From Bacillota bacterium (lineage in GTDB: Bacteria; Bacillota; Clostridia; Acetivibrionales; DSM-1351), in contig JAEWOH010000074.1 of the NCBI GenBank assembly GCA_023460955.1, positions 1 through 64,000 on the forward strand: a stretch of DNA of 64,000 nucleotides, written 5' to 3'. Within the stretch, counting starts at the first letter, position 1, and each line of letters begins with the position of its first letter. This document shows, in pieces, positions 41,663-48,982 of this stretch. The position numbers and the translations under genes are program-made. The notes beneath the pieces were generated by a model. That model did not search any database and was not told where the DNA came from. It saw nothing but the letters and a program-made list of their open reading frames with translations.

Positions 41663-42895
41663 TCAGCAATTCATACCTGCAAGATAACCTGTGGAGAAAG
41701 CAATTGTCAGATTGAATCCACCGGTATAAGCGTCAACATCAATTATTTCTCCTGCAAAATGGAGACCTTTAACCTTCTTTGATTCCATTGTCGAAGGATT
41801 TATTTCACTGATTTTAATTCCACCTGCCGTAACTATTGCTTCTTTAATCGATCTAGCCCCGGTAATAGTAACCTCCAGTTGCTTTAAAAGAGTAACAAGT
41901 CTCTTCCTTTCCTCTCTGGTTATCTGATTTACCGGCTTAAACTGTTCTATTTGAGAAAGTTTAATAATTACAGGAATAAGTTTTTGCGGCAGTAATTCAT
42001 CAAGTGAGTTCTTATACTGCTTTCTACTGTATTTATCAAAATCCCGTTGTACACGTTCATCAAGCTTTTCCTCTGAGAGTGCCGGCTTCAAGTCTATGGA
42101 TAGTGTTATGTCCTTGAAATCATATGAAAGCAGATGTCTGCTGGCACTAAGAATAATCGGGCCTGATACTCCGAAATGAGTAAACAGCATCTCGCCAAAA
42201 TCGCTGTAAACCTCTTTACCCTTTCTGTTTTTAAAGGAGACAGAAATGTTTTTGAGTGAAAGTCCCTGAAGCTCCTTAATCCATTCTTCACCGCAAACCA
42301 GTGGTACTAACGATGGCTTTAAAGGAGTAACAGTATGTCCCAATTTTTTTGCCATTTCATAGCCGTCACCTGTAGAACCTGTGCCGGGGTAGGACATTCC
42401 TCCCACAGCGAGAATTACGGAATCTCCCTCTAAAACAGAACCGTCTGCCAATTCAACACCTGTCACCTGTTCATCATTACAGGTAATACCTTTAACAGGT
42501 GAATTTGTACGTATAGTAACATTGTTTTGTTTAAGAAATTTCATAAGTGCGGATACTACATCTTTAGCTGAATCAGAAGTTGGAAATATTCTTCCTCCTC
42601 GTTCAACTTTTGTTTCCAATCCAAGCTCCTTAAAGAAATCAATCAGATCCTGATTTGAAAAGGTATAAAACGCAGAATATAGGAAATTCCCATTACCCGG
42701 GGTATTCTCTATCAGACCTTCAACATCAGTATCATTTGTAATATTGCAACGGCCTTTACCTGAAATAAGAATCTTCTTGCCCAGGCGGTCATTCTTTTCA
42801 AGAAGTATTACATTATTTCCTCTACTCGCAGCAATGCCTGCAGCCATAATGCCTGCAGGCCCTCCACCAATAACTATTACCTTTTTATCGTCCAT
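41663..42895 (-). CDS. NAD(P)/FAD-dependent oxidoreductase, BaiN/YhiN type
   Basis: A 410-residue flavoprotein of the HI0933/YhiN group (BaiN-like). The FAD-binding VIGGGPAGIMAAG is at residues 6-18, LLEKNDRLGKKILISGKGRCNITN near 32-55 is the family signature, and GGMSYPGTGSTGDGYEMA near 165-182 follows. It ends with VKGLHFAGEIIDVDAYTGGFNLTIAFSTGYLAG, the C-terminal FAD-site segment. The substrate is not predictable; one family member is a bile-acid reductase. The start ATG has GGACGG upstream, a weak site. The RpiR regulator gene lies 12 bases upstream on the same strand. Confidence 0.9.
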   Translation of the reverse strand: MDDKKVIVIGGGPAGIMAAGIAASRGNNVILLEKNDRLGKKILISGKGRCNITNDTDVEGLIENTPGNGNFLYSAFYTFSNQDLIDFFKELGLETKVERGGRIFPTSDSAKDVVSALMKFLKQNNVTIRTNSPVKGITCNDEQVTGVELADGSVLEGDSVILAVGGMSYPGTGSTGDGYEMAKKLGHTVTPLKPSLVPLVCGEEWIKELQGLSLKNISVSFKNRKGKEVYSDFGEMLFTHFGVSGPIILSASRHLLSYDFKDITLSIDLKPALSEEKLDERVQRDFDKYSRKQYKNSLDELLPQKLIPVIIKLSQIEQFKPVNQITREERKRLVTLLKQLEVTITGARSIKEAIVTAGGIKISEINPSTMESKKVKGLHFAGEIIDVDAYTGGFNLTIAFSTGYLAGMNC

Positions 42896-42907
42896 ATTGT
42901 TCCGTCC

Positions 42908-43807
42908 TTAAAGCTTCTCGTCTTTATATCCGTCATCTTTTTCGTAAACCTGATATTCATCCCAAATCTTTTCAAGCTTTTCAAAGGTATTATATACCTC
43001 ATTTTTACGTCTCATGCCTATAGCTACAATTAGTGCATTTATAAGACTGAGTGGTGCAACAAGTGAATCAACAAAAGAAGCCATGTCACTTCTGGCTAAA
43101 AGAGCCAGGTCGGCTGACTTTGCAACAGGAGATTCGGCACTGTCAGTGAGAGCAATTGTCTTTACACCCTGATTTTTTGCAAATTGCATTGCTTTAATAG
43201 TTCTTTTTGAATAGCGAGGGAAACTGATTCCTATGACAACGTCGCCCTCCTTGGCTCTGATTATCTGTTCAAACATTTCACTTACACTCGTTGTATGAAC
43301 AAGCCTTACATTATCAAAAATCAAATTGAAGTAAAAACCTAAAAAACTTGCAAGGGGTGCTGAACTTCTGACCCCAAGAATAAATATTCTTTCCGCTCCT
43401 AGTATAGTCTCCACGATACTATTAAAGTCTGAATTATCAATTTGTTCAAGAGTTATCTTAATTTTGTCCATATCGGACTGCAGAACACTCTTGAGTATGT
43501 TATCCTCATTTATCCTGTTTGAGGAAACTTCTATTCGCTGAACAGCAGTAAGCTTGCTTTTTATAAGTTCCTGAAGAACTTTCTGCAGCTTAGGATAACC
43601 ATCAAAGCCTAACTCTATAGCAAACCTTACAACGGTCGATTCACTTACCCCTACTATTTCTCCAAGCTTTGCCGCAGTAACGTATGCAGCCTTATCATAA
43701 TGATTAACGATGTAATTAGCAATTAGTTTCTGGCCTTTGCTGAAATCATCGTATTTCTGCTGTATAATATTAATGAGATCATTGTTGTTTTTCAGGGAAC
43801 TATTCAT
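42908..43807 (-). CDS. MurR/RpiR family transcriptional regulator
   Basis: A 299-residue regulator. The N-terminal HTH_6 domain (residues ~5-80) includes DDFSKGQKLIANYIVNHYDKAAY, then KLGEIVGVSESTVVRFAIELGFDGYPKLQK. The SIS domain (about 125-260) has IFILGVRSSAPLASFLGFYFN and GVKTIALTDSAESPVAKSAD, so it probably senses a phosphosugar. The start was moved to the ATG at 43807 (TTGGAGG 6 bases upstream). It lies between a GH105 gene and the BaiN-type gene, all on the - strand. The gene it controls is not evident from operator sequences. Confidence 0.92.
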   Translation of the reverse strand: MNSSLKNNNDLINIIQQKYDDFSKGQKLIANYIVNHYDKAAYVTAAKLGEIVGVSESTVVRFAIELGFDGYPKLQKVLQELIKSKLTAVQRIEVSSNRINEDNILKSVLQSDMDKIKITLEQIDNSDFNSIVETILGAERIFILGVRSSAPLASFLGFYFNLIFDNVRLVHTTSVSEMFEQIIRAKEGDVVIGISFPRYSKRTIKAMQFAKNQGVKTIALTDSAESPVAKSADLALLARSDMASFVDSLVAPLSLINALIVAIGMRRKNEVYNTFEKLEKIWDEYQVYEKDDGYKDEKL

Positions 43808-43891
43808 ATATCCTCCAAAGTATATACTCAATTAGAACAAAATTAATCTGTAAATTATATACTCTTATATTACCTTTTTGCAGGTTAAAAA

Positions 43892-44872
43892 TCAAGTACT
43901 TGCATTTTTACTACGGGTCTTTAAATAATCCCTGTAAGCAGCTTCCATTAGAATATAAAAAGCTTGAACTTCGGGTGCTGTTGCAGGAGCATTAAAATCC
44001 GGTACACCGCAGGAGCCTTGAATCAAGCCGCTGTCATCAACTCTTTCATAGGCTGCAACTCTCATTTTGTCGGCTTTTTCAATATATTCTTTATCAAGCC
44101 AGTTATAGGCTACCCCACGATATATTGAATAACTTAACATCTGAGCTAAATTTGAATCAATAAAAGTTTCCGGATCATCAACTATATCATGAAACAGACC
44201 GTTTTCGCACTGGTACGACAGACAACCGTCTATTACCTCTTTTAAGTATTCCTTCAGCTTTACCTTTTCATCCGTCATATCAGAAGGCAGTTCCTTAAGT
44301 ACCCTTACAATTCCTGCTGCTACCCAACCATTTCCCACTCCCCAGTGAAGTCCTCTTGAAAAGGTGCCTGAATAATCATCCCATTGATGAGCATAAAGCT
44401 TCCTTTCGGAATTGAAAAGATATCTTCTATAGCCCTCTATTTGTTTGATGGCTTCACTGTAATAGCCTGCTGCGGCTAAAAAAGGTGGTGCCATATAGAC
44501 AGAATCTACCCAGAATCTTCCGTCATTCTCATTATGATATATGATTCCGTCTCTGGATTTCGGTGCTCTGTAGAGGAGATACTCAAGCATTTTCCCGGCC
44601 GCAGTCTCAAATTTGGCTTCTCCTGTAATCTGAAATGCCCTGAGGACTACTTCTCCATTAGCAGCAGCATCAGTCGCAGGCACCCTTTCATATTTCATAC
44701 CCAATCTGCCGTCCTTATACTGATTTGTTACAGCTTCATGTGCCATGAGGACAGCAGTTTCAATATCCCCCAGTTCATAGAAAGCCTGTGCAACCACACC
44801 TTGCTCCCACGGCCAGCGTTGCATGGCAAGTACGGCTTTTTTTACCTTTTCAAGGTTCTCTTCTCTGTTCAT
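43892..44872 (-). CDS. Glycoside hydrolase family 105-like (unsaturated glycuronyl hydrolase)
   Basis: A 326-residue protein with an (alpha/alpha)6-barrel pattern, related to YesR/YteR unsaturated rhamnogalacturonyl hydrolases. Visible segments are RWPWEQGVVAQAFYELG at the N-terminus, RVPATDAAANGEVVLRAF near 60-77, the catalytic-type Asp in RFWVDSVYMAPPFLAAAGYY near 121, and the SRGLHWGVGNGWVAAGIVRVL segment near 175-195. No signal peptide is seen, so the enzyme acts inside the cell on imported unsaturated oligosaccharides. The start was moved to the ATG at 44872, where GGAGAAGG lies 5 bases upstream. It fits plant-cell-wall (pectin) use. Confidence 0.87.
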   Translation of the reverse strand: MNREENLEKVKKAVLAMQRWPWEQGVVAQAFYELGDIETAVLMAHEAVTNQYKDGRLGMKYERVPATDAAANGEVVLRAFQITGEAKFETAAGKMLEYLLYRAPKSRDGIIYHNENDGRFWVDSVYMAPPFLAAAGYYSEAIKQIEGYRRYLFNSERKLYAHQWDDYSGTFSRGLHWGVGNGWVAAGIVRVLKELPSDMTDEKVKLKEYLKEVIDGCLSYQCENGLFHDIVDDPETFIDSNLAQMLSYSIYRGVAYNWLDKEYIEKADKMRVAAYERVDDSGLIQGSCGVPDFNAPATAPEVQAFYILMEAAYRDYLKTRSKNAST

Positions 44873-44946
44873 AATACCTTCTCCGTTCATAGTAATTTTC
44901 CATACTTAATTCTTCTCGGTTCAAAGCTTCCTTGACTGTATTATCT

Positions 44947-45615
44947 TCAATATTGATTAGTTGTTATTAAATAATTTGGCACTTCCAATATGTCATTTAA
45001 TATTGTAGCTTTACTTTCAGAAATCCGACTAAAGCTTTGATGCCCTCTGCTTATTAGCAAGCAATCGCATCCCAAAGCTTTTGAAACCTCCAAATCATGT
45101 AGGGTATCTCCGATAAGAAGAACCTTTCCGGGTTCAAGCTTTAATTGCTCAAAGAGCACAATTCCTGCATCAATCTTACTTACTGCGTAATGGTTATCAA
45201 GTCCGACAAGCTTTCTGAAATATTTACTAATGCCAGCTGTTTCGACAGCTGTTTCAAGCTCCGGCTGACGGGTAGCTGATAATATGTATTGCTTGTACCC
45301 AACTGTATCTAAGTCGAATAATACCTGTTCAACACCATCAAATAAATTAAAATTATATTTTTCTGAGCTAAACTCATGTATGAACTCCGAGGCAAGTACT
45401 TCAAATGGCTCTTTGTAAAAATCGAATCCCAGCTTATAATAATAGTCCTTTACCGGGAACGTGAAAATCTCCTTATATCTGTCTGCATCCAATAAAGGAA
45501 GCCCGCGCTTTTTTAACAAAGTATTCATTGCTTCGATCACAATGCCAACATCATTTAAAAGTGTTCCATTCCAATCCCAAATAATATGATCATATTTTTC
45601 TTTATATCCAGTCAT
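44947..45615 (-). CDS. HAD family hydrolase, phosphoglycolate phosphatase-like
   Basis: A 222-residue HAD hydrolase. Motif I is WDWNGTLLND at residues 13-22, so the second Asp of the usual DxD is Asn16; the nucleophile Asp14 is intact. Motif II is ILSATR near 113, the Lys motif is near 142-148, and motif IV is VLLIGDTLHDLEVSKALG near 163-180. The DWNGT form is common in a clostridial subgroup. The substrate is unknown. The start ATG has AGGAGA 5 bases upstream. Its promoter carries a LexA-type box, so it may be SOS-regulated. Confidence 0.87.
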   Translation of the reverse strand: MTGYKEKYDHIIWDWNGTLLNDVGIVIEAMNTLLKKRGLPLLDADRYKEIFTFPVKDYYYKLGFDFYKEPFEVLASEFIHEFSSEKYNFNLFDGVEQVLFDLDTVGYKQYILSATRQPELETAVETAGISKYFRKLVGLDNHYAVSKIDAGIVLFEQLKLEPGKVLLIGDTLHDLEVSKALGCDCLLISRGHQSFSRISESKATILNDILEVPNYLITTNQY

Positions 45616-45636
45616 TTCTTTCTCCTGATTTAATTT

Positions 45637-45650
45637 AGAACATGCGTTCT
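45637..45650 (-). promoter_or_regulatory. LexA (SOS)-type operator
   Basis: AGAACATGCGTTCT matches the LexA core GAAC-N4-GTTC exactly. It lies 7 bases after the -10 of the HAD promoter, at the transcription start. Confidence 0.65.
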
Positions 45651-45656
45651 AGTAAT

Positions 45657-45685
45657 ATTATATTTTATTTCAGTAAAGCTGTAAA
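45657..45685 (-). promoter_or_regulatory. Sigma-A promoter of the HAD gene
   Basis: On the - strand TTTACA (45680-45685), 17 bases, then TATAAT (45657-45662). The operator follows directly downstream. Confidence 0.7.
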
Positions 45686-45827
45686 CCGACCTTATGAGAA
45701 TATTTATCCTAAAAAGAATTTATTAAGAGATACTCATAATGTATTCAAAATATATAATCACATATATAACTCAAAACTTACTAATAATAAAATCTGATTA
45801 GAATTTTGCAAGGGTTCGGAGTATAGC

Positions 45828-45950
45828 GTGAAACATTTATTTGAGTATACATCATACTTTTCACGTATCGAAAACCCGCAAGCGGCTTTTCATAAATATT
45901 TATATCACTGCAGAGCAGTGAGATTGGATTATTATGATTCAGATAGATGA
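45828..45950 (+). CDS. Short ORF overlapping the next gene (40 aa)
   Basis: A 40-residue ORF with a GTG start, preceded by GGAG at a normal distance (6 bases). The sequence starts VKHLFEYTSYFSRIENPQAA and ends in HCRAVRLDYYDSDR. It is polar and aromatic-rich with no membrane helix. The stop (45948-45950) lies 17 bases inside the next gene (ATG at 45934), which has no clear ribosome binding site of its own, so the short ORF may drive its translation by coupling. Too short to place in a family; a real peptide is plausible but not proven. Confidence 0.45.
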   Translation: MKHLFEYTSYFSRIENPQAAFHKYLYHCRAVRLDYYDSDR

Positions 45951-46611
45951 CGCAGGTAGCGGAAGTTTTGTAGGAGGAACCTGTATAGGGTTTTATCGTC
46001 AGGAAACAAATGAGTACTATTTTGATATAATACCGGTGGAGTTATATGATATAGATAACTTTAAGAAAAAGCTCTATCTGGATAGTGTTGTTGAAATAGC
46101 GGAAAGAGCTTTTGAAGCACTCAAGGTGCATCCTCTCGAAACTATTGAAATTTGCAGGGGATACATGTTTGAAAAGCTCAAGCCCTGGCTTACAAACAAA
46201 GGGTATTGTTGGTATGTAACTCAGATAACAGGAAGGATTCAGGAGGTTGTAGAAAAAAACTTTGAGCTTTATACAATTAAATTGGGACTTCCTGAAGAGT
46301 ATATAAAATATACGCGGTACCCGTTCCATTTTCATAAGCTGCTCAGATGGGTATTCTCTGACTTTAATAACAGAATCCCCCTTTGTAAAGTGGGTTGGAA
46401 AAGCTGGCAGAAGCTAAAGGACATCTCTCCCTCTGTATCATACGAAAAAATGGAGCATACCAATTACTACTGCCTTAAATGCGGCAAAAAAATAAAGAAA
46501 GGTACAACAGTTGCACTACTAGAGTTTTATAGTAATCAGCTTAACTATATTTACCTTCATAAGGGTTGCGAGTATCAGAAAAAACTCCCAAAGTCTATAA
46601 TTTATTCATAA
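45934..46611 (+). CDS. Unrecognised protein with possible RNase H-like fold and Cys-rich tail
   Basis: A 225-residue soluble protein whose family I do not recognise. Residues 1-35 (IQIDDAGSGSFVGGTCIGFYRQETNEYYF) resemble the first hairpin of an RNase H-like fold, with an acidic IDDAG start. A later ETIEICRGYMFEKLKPWL segment (near 69-86) could be the strand-helix pair that follows in this fold. The last 50 residues contain CLKCGKKIKKG and a KGC, a possible zinc knuckle. These are inferences from the pattern only. It is preceded by an overlapping short ORF with a good ribosome binding site. No terminator is obvious. Confidence 0.7.
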   Translation: MIQIDDAGSGSFVGGTCIGFYRQETNEYYFDIIPVELYDIDNFKKKLYLDSVVEIAERAFEALKVHPLETIEICRGYMFEKLKPWLTNKGYCWYVTQITGRIQEVVEKNFELYTIKLGLPEEYIKYTRYPFHFHKLLRWVFSDFNNRIPLCKVGWKSWQKLKDISPSVSYEKMEHTNYYCLKCGKKIKKGTTVALLEFYSNQLNYIYLHKGCEYQKKLPKSIIYS

Positions 46612-46646
46612 ATATATAGCTTTATTAATTTATAACCCCTTTGTAC

Positions 46647-46740
46647 CTGACAAATCTGTGAGCTTCTCTTCGCTGTACTCCTGACGAACGAGCAATTACT
46701 TCTGATTCAGAATACCTTCATTCTTAATCACAGATCAGGA
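46647..46740. other. Imperfect 12-bp inverted repeat of unknown role
   Basis: CCTGA-TCTGTGA with a short bulge (46647-46661) pairs with TCACAGATCAGG (46728-46739), enclosing about 66 bases that include a small TTCTGATTCAGAA palindrome. It has no ORF. It could be a small RNA, a remnant hairpin or a leader; nothing more can be said. Confidence 0.35.
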
Positions 46741-46765
46741 GATGGTAAGCAGAAAGAAAAAAATA

Positions 46766-46817
46766 AAACACCCTGGAAACAAACATGGATATGTCCATAT
46801 GTGTTTTCAGGGTGTTT
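46766..46817 (-). terminator. Terminator after the carboxyltransferase operon
   Basis: A 10-bp stem (46766-46775 with 46808-46817) encloses a second, inner hairpin, and is followed on the - strand by a T-rich run. It lies 18 bases after the operon stop. Confidence 0.85.
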
Positions 46818-46835
46818 GTTAATTTTTTATGATAT

Positions 46836-48371
46836 TTACAATTTTGTTCTGAATCTGTCCAGCATACCGTACAGACCCCATCTGTTCTGGTTGTTTACTC
46901 TTGAGATATTGCCTACAGCATACTGTCTGCCGTCTCTTGCCCCCATATCAGCCACAACTGCGGATATAGCTGCAACAACCTCAGGATTTATACCTTCAGC
47001 TTTTTGCTGAGCCGGCTCTGCTGCCTTCTGTCTGTCCTCAATTCTCTGCTTGAAAAACTTTTCAGCTACCTGTGGAAGCATTGCGTAGGAAAGAATATCC
47101 TCATCCTGCTCTATATAATCCTTTGCAGTCTCCTTAATCTTATTAAGCTCTGGCTCAATCAGATCTGCCGGTCTACAGGTTATTGGCTGTTCATCGCCCA
47201 GAATCTTTTTACGGATCTCTTCACCTACAGGTGCCGGGGTCTTGCCGTATTCACCCTTAACTATGCCCTTTGATTCCTTAGGAACCATTTTGTACCTTTC
47301 ACCTGTAAGAACATTCATAACTGCCTGTGTTCCTACAATCTGGCTAGTTGGTGTAACAAGTGGAGGATATCCGAAGTCTTCACGTACTCTAGGTACTTCT
47401 CTGAGTACTTCCTCATATTTATCAAGTGCATTTGCCTGCTTCAACTGGGATACAAGATTTGAAAGCATACCACCCGGAACCTGATAAATTAAAGCGTTAA
47501 CGTCAACTCCCATTACTTTGACATCCAGTAGTCCGCTTTCTATATATTTTTCTTTTAATGGTCTGAAATAATCGGCTATTTCGCTGAGTTTCTCAAGATC
47601 CAGCGCTGTATCATATGCCGTGCCCTTGAGTGTTGCTACCAGCGGTTCTGTCGGAGGCTGTGAAGTTCCAAGTGCCATTGGAGATATAGCACAGTCAACT
47701 ACGTCAACGCCGGCTTCAATAGCCTTGATATAGGTCATTGATGCAACTCCGCTTGTGTAATGTGTATGCAATTGAATAGGTATTTTAACGTTTTCCTTAA
47801 GGGCCTTTACTAGCTCGTAAGCCTGGTAAGGCACCAGCAAACCCGCCATATCCTTTATACAGATTGAGTCTGCGCCCATGCTTTCAATACGCTTTGCATC
47901 CTGTACAAAAAGTTCAAGACTATGAACAGGACTTACTGTATAGCATATACAGCCCTGAGCATGGCCGCCTTCCTTTTTGCAGGCCTTTATTGCAGTTTCT
48001 ATGTTTCTGGGATCGTTTAAGGCATCGAATATTCTCATAATGTCCATGCCGTTGGCAATAGCCTTCTGAACAAAATATTCAACCACATCATCCGCATAAT
48101 GCTTATAACCAAGGAGGTTCTGACCTCTAAGCAGCATCTGCAGCGGAGTTTTCTTAGCAACTTCTTTTATTTTTCTGAGTCTGACCCAGGGATCTTCATT
48201 AAGGAATCTCATGGATGCATCAAAGGTAGCACCACCCCAGGCTTCAAGAGAATGATAGCCTACATTATCAAGCTTTTCGATAATGGGCAGCATATCTTCA
48301 GTTTTCATTCTGGTAGCTATCAGTGACTGATGTGCATCTCTTAAAACTGTTTCAGTTATTCTTACTCCCAT
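46836..48371 (-). CDS. Pyruvate carboxyltransferase subunit (5S-type / PycB-like)
   Basis: A 511-residue biotin-dependent carboxyltransferase subunit, resembling transcarboxylase 5S, oxaloacetate decarboxylase alpha and pyruvate carboxylase subunit B. The TIM barrel starts ITETVLRDAHQSLIATRM (residues 5-22) with the metal-binding Asp; GYHSLEAWGGATFDASMRFL, KDMAGLLVPYQAYELVKAL (the segment with the carbamylated-Lys-type K) and QLHTHYTSGVASM (His ligands) follow. The conserved carboxyltransferase domain ends near 460, and no biotin domain is attached. The biotin carrier is the separate gene upstream. It probably forms the pyruvate/oxaloacetate half of a transcarboxylase in the malate-shunt pathway. 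Confidence 0.92.
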   Translation of the reverse strand: MGVRITETVLRDAHQSLIATRMKTEDMLPIIEKLDNVGYHSLEAWGGATFDASMRFLNEDPWVRLRKIKEVAKKTPLQMLLRGQNLLGYKHYADDVVEYFVQKAIANGMDIMRIFDALNDPRNIETAIKACKKEGGHAQGCICYTVSPVHSLELFVQDAKRIESMGADSICIKDMAGLLVPYQAYELVKALKENVKIPIQLHTHYTSGVASMTYIKAIEAGVDVVDCAISPMALGTSQPPTEPLVATLKGTAYDTALDLEKLSEIADYFRPLKEKYIESGLLDVKVMGVDVNALIYQVPGGMLSNLVSQLKQANALDKYEEVLREVPRVREDFGYPPLVTPTSQIVGTQAVMNVLTGERYKMVPKESKGIVKGEYGKTPAPVGEEIRKKILGDEQPITCRPADLIEPELNKIKETAKDYIEQDEDILSYAMLPQVAEKFFKQRIEDRQKAAEPAQQKAEGINPEVVAAISAVVADMGARDGRQYAVGNISRVNNQNRWGLYGMLDRFRTKL

Positions 48372-48482
48372 ACCTATCTCCTTCTCATTAATCTAATATG
48401 CAATGTATCGCGTATCCGACCGGCACGTAAATAACGTAGTTAATTATGAAATACTAGTCCTTTTAATACGCTAACTGTATAG

Positions 48483-48857
48483 TTAAGCTATGGTCACCAT
48501 TACTTCACGAGCCGAAACTGATTTGCCCGGTTCAACATATAATGCTGCAACTTTTCCATCTGCAGGAGCAACTATTTCATTCTCCATTTTCATAGCTTCA
48601 AGTATTAATAGTACCTGACCTTTTTTAACAGTATCTCCGGCTGAAACTTTAACTTTAAGAACTGTTCCGGGCATTGGAGCAACTACATCTCCAGCGCTTG
48701 CAGCAGCTGGTTGTGTTGTCTTTACAGACTGTTGTCCTGCTGATGCCCTTGCTTTTGGTTTAATCGCTGCAGGAGCCATAGGCGCGCTTGTTCCGCCTAT
48801 TTCCTGAACCTCTACTTCATATGGGTTTCCGTTTACTTTAATTATATATTTACTCAT
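48483..48857 (-). CDS. Biotin carboxyl carrier protein (1.3S type)
   Basis: A 124-residue carrier with a C-terminal biotinyl domain: VVAPMPGTVLKVKVSAGDTVKKGQ precedes EAMKMENEI with the biotinylated Lys90. The N-terminal third starts YIIKVNGNPYEVEVQEIGG, and an Ala/Pro-rich hinge (AAIKPKARASAG) links the parts. The start was moved to the ATG at 48857 because GGAGGG lies 7 bases upstream. It lies between the CoA-carboxyltransferase and the pyruvate-carboxyltransferase subunit genes, and shuttles CO2 between them. A 30-bp tandem repeat separates it from the upstream gene. Confidence 0.94.
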   Translation of the reverse strand: MSKYIIKVNGNPYEVEVQEIGGTSAPMAPAAIKPKARASAGQQSVKTTQPAAASAGDVVAPMPGTVLKVKVSAGDTVKKGQVLLILEAMKMENEIVAPADGKVAALYVEPGKSVSAREVMVTIA

Positions 48858-48890
48858 AGAAAATTCCCTCCATAACAAATATCTTCTGGA

Positions 48891-48980
48891 CTACTGATCT
48901 ACTATCTACTGATCTTCCGTCTACTGATCTACTATCTACTGATCTTCCGTCTACTGAACTACTATCACTGAACTACTATC
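48891..48980. repeat. 30-bp tandem repeats of 7-8 bp AGTAGAT units
   Basis: Two perfect 30-bp copies (48891-48920 and 48921-48950) and a degenerate third run to about 48980, right up to the stop codon of the upstream gene. On the transcribed strand each is built from AGTAGAT(C) and AGTAGACGGAAGATC words. It lies inside the operon, in the gap before the biotin carrier gene. It encodes nothing recognisable. Confidence 0.85.
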
Positions 48981-48982
48981 TA

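Noticed and set aside
48891..48980. CRISPR array
   Set aside because: Units are directly adjacent with no unique spacers, and the repeats are composed of 7-8 bp words. No cas gene is present.
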